Source: Methanosarcinaceae archaeon (lineage in GTDB: Archaea > Halobacteriota > Methanosarcinia > Methanosarcinales > Methanosarcinaceae). From it: a stretch of 13,058 bases of DNA. The position numbers and the translations under genes were made by a program. This document shows, one piece after another, positions 1 to 5,180 of the stretch. Under the pieces are notes generated by a model, which was not told the DNA's origin, made no database searches, and was given only the letters and a program-made list of their open reading frames with translations. Position 1 is the stretch's first letter. Each line of letters starts with the position of its first letter. The DNA lies in assembly GCA_028690255.1 (NCBI GenBank), contig JAQVBP010000038.1, positions 8,971 to 22,028 on the forward strand, in the 5' to 3' direction.

Positions 1-106
1 TCAATAGGATTTTATCAATGATTTCGTCAATAGGATTTTATCAATGATTTCGTCAATAGGATTTTATCAATGATTTCATCAATAGGATTTCATCAATAGG
101 ATTTCA
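1..106. repeat. Nested tandem repeat (3 x 26 bp, then 2 x 14 bp)
   Basis: Three 26-bp units (1-26, 27-52, 53-78) differ only in the last base of the third. They are followed by two identical 14-bp units (79-92, 93-106). Each 26-mer is itself a 14-bp part beginning TCAATAGGATTTTA plus a 12-bp part beginning TCAATGATTTC, so the array grew from a shorter ancestral unit. The array may continue to the left of the window. There are no spacers, so this is not CRISPR. Function is unknown. Confidence 0.9.
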
Positions 107-476
107 ATGGAATATAAATCCATCAGGATTGTTCGCACAGAAATATGTGCATATAGAGATACCTGCCTATATTTACATTTATCTGTGAGCAGTCGCCGCA
201 GACTCCCCCTCAGAAGGCGTCCTGCGCCCGGGTTCCGTATCAGGATCACAGTAAATTAAAGGTTTACTGGGAGTTGCACTGCAAGGGCAACGGCACGGAT
301 TCCTTTTCGCTCGCTTTGCCTGCTCAAGCGGACTAATAGGTTTTTTTATTATTTATGAAACGTTTTGAAATAATTATAAGAACGCAGCAGAAAAACTCTG
401 AGTCTTTAGCTCAGGGATGGTTGACATATTCAGGCATCTGAAGATTTACACCCTAATACTTAGGAGTTTATAAGGT
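107..476. other. Gene-free stretch, probable decayed insertion-sequence DNA
   Basis: No intact gene is visible. Two short inverted repeats occur: ATGGA/TCCAT (107-123) and GCACA/TGTGC (135-150). On the minus strand, roughly 340 down to 180, an open stretch of about 50 codons without a start ends in a polar tail (…PGRRTPSEGESAATAHR, stop). Its composition resembles the disordered tail of TnpB-like proteins, but I cannot confirm this. The stretch ends at the hairpin repeat near 385-425. Confidence 0.4.
385..425 (-). repeat. IS200/IS605-like end hairpin, copy C
   Basis: Read on the minus strand this begins GTCAACCATCCCTGAG and folds into a 7-bp stem (410-416 with 396-402, one G·T wobble) around a 7-base loop. 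The same core sequence occurs at 1831 and 4316 in the opposite orientation. Small hairpins of this kind at element ends are what Y1 (TnpA) transposases of the IS200/IS605 family recognise. No transposase gene is intact here, so this would be a remnant or a non-autonomous derivative. Confidence 0.5.
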
Positions 477-1727
477 TTATTGGTAGCTTGAAAGTTTAAC
501 AGAGGGTTCCGGATATTTTTCAAGGAAACCTTTCAAAAGTCCGAAGCTGCCCGAGAGCATCATATTCCCGAAGGGGGCCGCAAAATGGAGTTTTGTCACA
601 AGTCCCGCTTCGATTTCCCCGGCCGGCAGTTTTTCGAGCAATTCCCGTTTTGGCCCCGTTACCATGACCGAGCGGATGTTTGAAAACCCCGGGGCCTCCT
701 TTATATATGCACCGTGTCCCATGTCCTCGAAAACTTCCTCAAACCCGAGCTTTCCATCGGCAAGCCTGATTATATAGTCCTGAAGCTTTTTTGCGTCCAG
801 GCGGGACGTGTGGTGCTCAAAGAGGGCCGTTACCCTGTTTTCAAGCACAACGGCTCCAAGAGTATGTCCGTTTCCTATATTTACAACAAGGGAGGGCTGG
901 GCTGCGGCCGGATCCAGAAGCCCTCCGAAAATCGCGGCAGGTCCCGTGTCCATGAAGACCGCCCGTGTGCCGGGAAGGCTTTCCTCAAGGGCCTTTGCCT
1001 GGGCCCTTATACGGGTGAAAGCCTGCGGGATTTCCTCAGATGTGTACACAAAGTGTTTGAGTTCCCCGCCCTTATCAATAAACTCCCTCATAAGCTCGAA
1101 GCGGTATACCCTGTTGCTTTTATCGGGGGACTCCCCGTGGTCCTGAAGGGCCAGCGCCAGGTTTGAGGGAAGCTCCACTCCGAAGTGAGTAAAGGCCGCC
1201 GAAACCGCTTCCGGGTCAAAGTCCCGCATGACGATTTCAAGCGCAGCCTCTCCCTCTTGATAATTATCATTATTTTTACTTATATTGTTAGTTTTATTTT
1301 TAGGTATATTTTCATCTTTAGTTCTATTTTTAGGTATATTTTCATCATTAGTTTTATTTTTAGGTATATTTTTGGTATCCCTTCCAGCCAGGATTTGTCG
1401 GGCCTCTTCTTCCGAAACGAGCTGCACTCCGAAGGCCTGTACTTTTTCAAGAGAGTCATGAAGGGTCAAAGCAGCCTTTTTTGTGGCATAGACCGACAGG
1501 CCTTCCCGTAGATGGGTTTTGATAGCTTTTGCACAGGGACCGCCCCCCATCAGGTTTCCCGTGAGCACTATGGCTTTTCCTGCATCAGTTGCTTTCTTTA
1601 TTTTCTCTGCAATTATCTGTGTGGGGGAGGGCATGACAAGGACCAGGCTGTTTTCAGCTTCCTTTTCCGAGTCAAAAAGCAGAATGTCCTGTGTCACGGT
1701 CCCGATATCTGCTGTAAGTACACGCAT
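477..1727 (-). CDS. DUF1786 family protein, ASKHA-like ATPase fold (function unknown)
   Basis: This 416-residue protein resembles the DUF1786 family found in methanogens, sometimes labelled as related to pyruvate formate-lyase activating enzyme; no activity is known to me. The N-terminus (MRVLTADIGTVTQDILLFD) and the later segment PSLVVNIGNGHTLGAVVLEN look like the two phosphate-binding loops of actin/sugar kinase-type (ASKHA) folds. Other visible segments are LTGNLMGGGPCAKAIKTHL (about 55-73) and SVMVTGPKREL near the C-terminus. Residues about 117-158 are a polar, Asn/Lys-rich insert made of ten-residue repeats (DENIPKN[K/R]T[N/K]), encoded by 30-bp DNA repeats, probably a surface loop. The start is ATG at 1727; no clear Shine-Dalgarno precedes it. 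It is transcribed divergently from ino1 and looks monocistronic. It contains no CxxxCxxC motif, so it is not a radical-SAM activase. Confidence 0.8.
   Translation of the reverse strand: MRVLTADIGTVTQDILLFDSEKEAENSLVLVMPSPTQIIAEKIKKATDAGKAIVLTGNLMGGGPCAKAIKTHLREGLSVYATKKAALTLHDSLEKVQAFGVQLVSEEEARQILAGRDTKNIPKNKTNDENIPKNRTKDENIPKNKTNNISKNNDNYQEGEAALEIVMRDFDPEAVSAAFTHFGVELPSNLALALQDHGESPDKSNRVYRFELMREFIDKGGELKHFVYTSEEIPQAFTRIRAQAKALEESLPGTRAVFMDTGPAAIFGGLLDPAAAQPSLVVNIGNGHTLGAVVLENRVTALFEHHTSRLDAKKLQDYIIRLADGKLGFEEVFEDMGHGAYIKEAPGFSNIRSVMVTGPKRELLEKLPAGEIEAGLVTKLHFAAPFGNMMLSGSFGLLKGFLEKYPEPSVKLSSYQ
1291..1380. repeat. In-frame 30-bp tandem repeat (3 units) inside the DUF1786 gene
   Basis: Units at 1291-1320, 1321-1350 and 1351-1380; the first two differ at a few positions and the third diverges in its last bases. 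Because 30 is a multiple of three, each unit adds ten residues without breaking the frame. The DNA is far more AT-rich than the rest of the gene. Confidence 0.9.
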
Positions 1728-1830
1728 GTTCAGAGCAATTGAAGCTTAATCTATTAAAGCATCGCTTTCATAGAGTAACTTAATAAATAATAGAATGTAT
1801 AAGATATTCCCAGTTAAAGAAAATTCAATT

Positions 1831-1883
1831 GTCAATTACCCCTGATCTAAAAACTCAGGAGTTTCCTGCTAAGGTTTTATGAA
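1831..1883 (+). repeat. IS200/IS605-like end hairpin, copy B
   Basis: This 53-bp segment (GTCAATTACCCCTGATCTAA…) aligns with the copy at 4316-4370 over its full length, through to a shared TTTATGAA end. Its stem is degraded to about 5 bp (CCTGA 1841-1845 with TCAGG 1855-1859). No transposase gene adjoins it. Confidence 0.6.
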
Positions 1884-1931
1884 TTCAATGTGAAATCCTT
1901 CACTTATAGTTCTTAACCTTAGTTCCCAAAT

Positions 1932-2060
1932 TTTAAGCGCATATGAGCATTATTACAGTCCATGGTCTCAATAGATGCCGATTTTAAAATACAGCCAAAT
2001 GAATGATGTGCTTATATTTAAGCGCATAATTCGACATCAAGAGGCATTTATGCGCCTAAA
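1932..2060 (+). promoter_or_regulatory. Candidate ino1 operator: three TTTAAGCGCATA motifs with overlapping TATA box
   Basis: TTTAAGCGCATA occurs at 1932-1943 and 2017-2028. An inverted copy, TTATGCGCCTAAA at 2048-2060, pairs with 2017-2029 over 13 bp with one mismatch. A TATA-like TTATATTT lies at 2012-2019 and runs into the second copy, which puts a transcription start near 2040, inside the inverted repeat. A protein bound there could block TBP or the polymerase. The regulator is not identified. Confidence 0.55.
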
Positions 2061-2120
2061 AATACGGAATGCAGGTTCTTAATCAGGGAAATCAGAGCAT
2101 TCACTGGAGAGTAATTGCTT

Positions 2121-3224
2121 ATGGGGAAAATAAAAATAGCAATCGCAGGAATTGGGAACTGTGCAAGCTCTTTGATACAGGGAATTGAGTATTATAATAA
2201 CGAGGAAGAAAGAGAACCCATCGGTTTAATGCACAGGACCCTTGGGGGATACAGGCCCCGGGACATCAAAGTTGTGTCTGCTTTTGACATTGACGTCCGT
2301 AAGGTTGGAAAGGACGTTGCAGAAGCCATCTTTGCCCCCCCTAACTGTACAAAGGTTTTCTGTCCTGATCTCCCTCCGACGGGAGTGAATGTAAAGATGG
2401 GAAGGCTCCTTGACGGGGTCTCGGAGCATATGAAAAAATATGATGAAAAGTACACCTTTGTCCCGGCGGGGGAGGCCGAGGCCACAAAGGAAGATATCGT
2501 AAAAGAACTCAAGGCCTCGGGAGCCGAGATGCTGCTTAACTATCTGCCGGTAGGGTCGGAAGAGGCCGTGCGCTTCTATGCAGAATGCGCTCTGGAAGCC
2601 GGAGTGGGCTTCATAAACAACATGCCGGTTTTCATAGCCAGCGACCCGGAATGGGCAAAGCGTTTTGAAGAGAAAAACCTGCCCATAATAGGAGACGACA
2701 TAAAAGCTCAGTTCGGGGCCACAATCACCCACAGGGTCCTGGCCGACCTTTTCGAAAAGCGGGGGGTCAGGCTGGACCGGACCTACCAGCTTAATACGGG
2801 GGGAAACACCGATTTTCTGAACATGCTGGACCGGGATCGGCTGACTTCCAAGCGGGAATCAAAAACCCGGGCGGTCCAGTCCGTGCTCTCAAAAGAACTC
2901 GACGAAGAAAATATACACATCGGGCCAAGTGACTACGTGGCCTGGCAAAAGGACAACAAGGTCTGCTTCCTCCGGATGGAAGGCCGGCTCTTCGGAGACG
3001 TGCCCATGAACCTGGAACTCCGGCTCTCGGTGGAAGACTCTCCGAATTCCGCAGGTGTGGTTATCGATGCCGTACGCTGCTGCAAACTCGCCCTGGACCG
3101 GGGAATCGGAGGGGTCCTGTACTCTCCTTCATCTTACTTCATGAAACACCCGGCAATCCAGTACCCTGATGCAGAGGCCTACCAGAAAACCGAGGAATTC
3201 ATAACGGGAAAACGAGAAAGGTAA
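2121..3224 (+). CDS. ino1: Inositol-1-phosphate synthase (mycobacterial type)
   Basis: Myo-inositol-1-phosphate synthase (EC 5.5.1.4) converts glucose 6-phosphate to inositol 1-phosphate in an NAD-dependent oxidation, aldol closure and reduction in the cytosol. In methanogens the product feeds inositol phospholipids (archaetidylinositol). The 367-residue protein opens with a Rossmann NAD loop (IAGIGNCASSLIQGIEYY). It also has NYLPVGSEEAVRFYAECA, IIGDDIKAQFGATITHR, YQLNTGGNTDFLNMLDRDR and HIGPSDYVAW. These match the short Mycobacterium tuberculosis Ino1 closely from memory, unlike the longer eukaryotic enzymes. I chose ATG 2121 because GGAGAG at 2106-2111 sits about nine bases upstream; the TTG at 2115 is too close to it. 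It is convergent with radB and probably monocistronic, and may be controlled by the repeated motif upstream. Confidence 0.95.
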   Translation: MGKIKIAIAGIGNCASSLIQGIEYYNNEEEREPIGLMHRTLGGYRPRDIKVVSAFDIDVRKVGKDVAEAIFAPPNCTKVFCPDLPPTGVNVKMGRLLDGVSEHMKKYDEKYTFVPAGEAEATKEDIVKELKASGAEMLLNYLPVGSEEAVRFYAECALEAGVGFINNMPVFIASDPEWAKRFEEKNLPIIGDDIKAQFGATITHRVLADLFEKRGVRLDRTYQLNTGGNTDFLNMLDRDRLTSKRESKTRAVQSVLSKELDEENIHIGPSDYVAWQKDNKVCFLRMEGRLFGDVPMNLELRLSVEDSPNSAGVVIDAVRCCKLALDRGIGGVLYSPSSYFMKHPAIQYPDAEAYQKTEEFITGKRER

Positions 3225-3240
3225 ACCTTTGACACAGATA

Positions 3241-3249
3241 TATTTTTTT
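3241..3249 (+). terminator. Poly-T terminator after ino1
   Basis: A run of seven T (3243-3249) lies 19 bases past the ino1 stop. Archaeal RNA polymerase typically terminates at such U-runs without needing a hairpin. Confidence 0.55.
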
Positions 3250-3380
3250 CAACCCGTTTTTCAAACATTTTTCAGAGAAAACGCACATGAAACTCTTCGA
3301 GTAACAGCACAAATAAATGAAAGTACTTGAACGAACTTTCATACCAAAGCTTTTCAGGAGTAAAACAGGGAGAGAAAAGT

Positions 3381-3397
3381 TAAAAAGAATTAAAAAA
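3381..3397 (-). terminator. T-rich terminator region after radB
   Basis: On the minus strand, about 35-50 bases past the radB stop, two T-runs (of six and five) occur close together. This fits archaeal U-tract termination and keeps the convergent ino1 and radB transcripts apart. Confidence 0.45.
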
Positions 3398-3429
3398 GTC
3401 ATAAAGAGTTGGGAAAATTAAAAGAGAAA

Positions 3430-4098
3430 TCACCGAAGACCATCTCCGGTAATCCTGAAAGCGCAACTTGACCCTTCAGGCCTTGACCGGTGTTTGATCA
3501 TGATCGCACGTCTGACTCCTTCTCCTGTGCGCTCGAACTGGAGAATGGTCTTTGAGATATGTTCGAGGGAAGTACCCCCAAGGGGTCGGACCCCTCCTAA
3601 ATTGATATCGGAATAAACCTGATTCGTTATGAGCACGACAAAGCCGTGCTTCCTGGCAAGGGCGTGCAAAAAGCCTATCTGGTTCATAAGTTCCCTGCGG
3701 CTCCTGATTCCCGATTCCTCGTCTTCGAGCTCGAACCTGTAAAAGGACGTGGCCGAATCCAGAATCACAAGACCTATGTTTTCCCCGGCGATTTTTTCTA
3801 TCTCCTTTACGGCCGCGTACTGCTCTTCAAAACTCAATGGCTCGTAGATGATGACACTCCGGGCAATCTCTTTTGCGTTTTCGCCAGCTATTTGCTTGAA
3901 GCGGAGAGGAGAGAGACCTTCGGTATCTATGTAGATAACCTTCTGGCCCTGCCTGACACATTCAATGGTAAGCTGGATGCAGATATTGGTCTTTCCACTG
4001 CCCGCAACTCCATAAATCTGAGTCACGATCCCTTTTTCAAAACCACCTTCAAGCAAATCATCGAGCGGTTTGCATCCGGAAGCCAGTAATGTCTCTAT
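3430..4098 (-). CDS. radB: DNA repair and recombination protein RadB, apparent AUA start
   Basis: RadB is the archaeal RecA/RadA paralogue that binds DNA and ATP and assists homologous recombination. It lacks the N-terminal helix-hairpin-helix domain of RadA. Visible are a Walker A loop GVAGSGKT (residues about 30-37), a Walker B strand IGLVILDSA, VLITNQVYSD, and RPLGGTSLEHISKTILQFER near the C-terminus. The family N-terminus (SGCKPLDDLLEGGFEKG) is encoded upstream of the first canonical start, a TTG at 4056. In frame, the only codons left before a stop (TGA 4104-4102) are CGC, AUA, GAG, ACA, UUA, CUG and so on. A strong Shine-Dalgarno, GAGGTG (4110-4105), sits six bases before AUA at 4098, giving 222 residues. 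An AUA start is therefore my best reading. A sequencing error or another weak start is possible. Confidence 0.9.
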   Translation of the reverse strand: METLLASGCKPLDDLLEGGFEKGIVTQIYGVAGSGKTNICIQLTIECVRQGQKVIYIDTEGLSPLRFKQIAGENAKEIARSVIIYEPLSFEEQYAAVKEIEKIAGENIGLVILDSATSFYRFELEDEESGIRSRRELMNQIGFLHALARKHGFVVLITNQVYSDINLGGVRPLGGTSLEHISKTILQFERTGEGVRRAIMIKHRSRPEGSSCAFRITGDGLR

Positions 4099-4101
4099 GC
4101 G

Positions 4102-4320
4102 TCACACCTCTTTTTTACAGTTCACACAGGTAATAAGAGCCCAGTGATATAACATTTTTTGCAAGCTCAGGACAGTCATCCCAAAGAGGCCGAAGGGTTC
4201 ATGAATGAAAACAGCAGAATCACCCCTCTCACATGCCCCTCGCAGCCATTCCTCAAAAGCCGGGATAACCCGGATCAAGAGGCTGGGAATATACCGGGAA
4301 CAGGGGCCGCAATAAGTCAA
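4102..4320 (-). CDS. Uncertain 72-residue open frame upstream of radB
   Basis: An open frame from a TTG at 4320 to a TGA at 4102 would give a 72-residue protein with CGPC near the start and CVNC near the end. I do not recognise it. Its last codons (AAA GAG GTG TGA) contain the radB Shine-Dalgarno, so if translated it would be coupled to radB. Its start lies inside the hairpin repeat and has no ribosome site, so it may be a relic or chance frame. Confidence 0.2.
   Translation of the reverse strand: MTYCGPCSRYIPSLLIRVIPAFEEWLRGACERGDSAVFIHEPFGLFGMTVLSLQKMLYHWALITCVNCKKEV
4105..4110 (-). promoter_or_regulatory. Shine-Dalgarno site that sets the radB start
   Basis: GAGGTG on the minus strand is a strong match to the anti-Shine-Dalgarno. 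It leaves six bases to the AUA at 4098, but nearly fifty to the TTG at 4056. Confidence 0.6.
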
Positions 4321-4370
4321 CTACCCCTGAGCTAAAGACTCAGGGCCCCCGCCTGCTGAGGATTTATGAA
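4316..4370 (+). repeat. IS200/IS605-like end hairpin, copy A
   Basis: This is the best preserved copy. CCCTGAG (4325-4331) pairs perfectly with CTCAGGG (4339-4345) around a seven-base loop CTAAAGA, flanked by GTCAA before and CCTGCTGAGG plus TTTATGAA after. It matches copies at 1831 (same orientation) and 425 (inverted). No transposase gene adjoins it. Confidence 0.6.
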
Positions 4371-4387
4371 AAACAGGGATTAAAGAC

Positions 4388-4411
4388 TTTGTTATCAGAT
4401 ATGATAACAAA
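4388..4411. promoter_or_regulatory. Perfect 10-bp inverted repeat, candidate operator
   Basis: TTTGTTATCA (4388-4397) and TGATAACAAA (4402-4411) are exact reverse complements separated by GATA. There is no following T-run, so it is more likely a dimeric regulator site than a terminator. It lies about 290 bp before radB and 430 bp before nrdH; the target gene is unclear. Confidence 0.5.
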
Positions 4412-4761
4412 CCGATTGGGGTTGTATCCAGATCTGGAATAAAAAAGCATTATTAAGCTAAAATGCATTCAGAATACCTGCGCCAGAACCATGGTATCCA
4501 CATGTCAGAAACAGAAGAAACGTGACCATAAGAGAACAAAAAAGGTGCGTTCCGATAACTTCATGCCCTGTTTTAAATTGCAGATACGGACATTAAAAAG
4601 GCGCAGTTGAGGAGAGTAATTCCAGACACATTTGCAAGTACTCATAAATTTTATAAAGTACATATTACAAATAATACATAGAGTAGAGGGGTTTTATTTT
4701 GTTTTGTTGCCTGATGCGTTTTTGCGTCCGGTATGCTTATCCCCCTACAACATAAATAAAT

Positions 4762-4769
4762 TTTATATT
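4762..4769 (+). promoter_or_regulatory. TATA-like box of the nrdH-nrdD-nrdG operon
   Basis: TTTATATT lies 80 bases before the nrdH start. At the usual archaeal spacing it would place transcription initiation near 4790, inside the 10-bp repeats. An alternative TATA-like sequence lies at about 4646-4659. Confidence 0.4.
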
Positions 4770-4772
4770 AAT

Positions 4773-4812
4773 AGAATATTGCAGAATATTGCAGAATATT
4801 GCAGAATATTGC
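4773..4812 (+). repeat. Four perfect 10-bp tandem repeats before nrdH
   Basis: The unit AGAATATTGC is repeated exactly at 4773, 4783, 4793 and 4803, ending 29 bases before the nrdH ATG. A 10-bp period places every copy on the same face of the helix, as expected for cooperative protein binding. The core AATATT is palindromic. It may be an operator for the ribonucleotide reductase operon; a simple slippage repeat is the alternative. Confidence 0.85.
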
Positions 4813-4841
4813 AAAACGTAAAAATACAGAGGGTCCGGAAG

Positions 4842-5096
4842 ATGTCAAAAATCGTAGTCTACACAACCGAATATTGTCCAAAATGCAACAAATTAAAAAA
4901 GTACCTGGAAGCAAACAACGTCTCTTTTGAAGTTGCCGACATGAGCACTCCCGAGGCCCTCACCGAACTCAGGTTCAATGGGGTATTTACGGCAACTGCT
5001 CCGGTTTTACAGATCGATTCCACTTTTTTAACTCACAAAGAAATCTTCGCTGATGATGATGTATACCACGAAAAACTCCAGAGTATTTTGTCATAA
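4842..5096 (+). CDS. nrdH: NrdH-like glutaredoxin, likely reductant for NrdD
   Basis: This 84-residue redoxin has the thioredoxin-fold active site YCPKC (Cys12, Cys15) and the cis-proline loop TAP (Pro54). It is expected to cycle between dithiol and disulfide and to pass electrons to the reductase encoded just downstream. In Methanosarcina barkeri a NrdH-type glutaredoxin, kept reduced by a ferredoxin:disulfide reductase, was shown to serve NrdD. No such reductase gene is in this window. I start it at ATG 4842 because AGAGGG at 4828-4833 gives good spacing; the frame stays open back to 4632, but that upstream part reads through the tandem repeats and is not redoxin-like. nrdD follows after 84 bp without a terminator, so the genes probably share a transcript. 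Confidence 0.88.
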   Translation: MSKIVVYTTEYCPKCNKLKKYLEANNVSFEVADMSTPEALTELRFNGVFTATAPVLQIDSTFLTHKEIFADDDVYHEKLQSILS

Positions 5097-5180
5097 AACC
5101 CACCTTCTGGAAAAAAGGCCAAACCGCCTCTAACGGATAATAGAAAATAGAATAAAATAAAAAATTGAAGATGAGTTAAA

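Larger units (their letters stand above)
1728..2120. other. Divergent intergenic region between the DUF1786 gene and ino1
   Basis: This 393-bp gap contains no gene. It holds an AT-rich stretch at about 1779-1795 that could supply the TATA box for the minus-strand gene, a hairpin repeat (1831-1883), and three copies of a 12-13 bp motif nearer ino1 (1932, 2017 and, inverted, 2048). Confidence 0.8.
4111..4841. other. Long intergenic region between radB and nrdH
   Basis: These roughly 730 bp hold one doubtful small frame (4102-4320), the third hairpin repeat (4316-4370), a perfect inverted repeat (4388-4411) and the 10-bp tandem repeat (4773-4812). TATA-like stretches lie near 4646-4659 and 4762-4769. 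I see nothing else between 4412 and 4640. Confidence 0.7.

Noticed and set aside
1..106. CRISPR array
   Set aside because: Units abut with no unique spacers and there are no cas genes nearby.
714..1166. Plus-strand open frames opposite the DUF1786 gene
   Set aside because: No ribosome site or family resemblance, and they are fully covered by the minus-strand gene.
4632..4841. N-terminal extension of NrdH
   Set aside because: The frame is open, but it runs through promoter-like AT sequence and the 10-bp repeats; ATG 4842 has the ribosome site and begins the redoxin fold.
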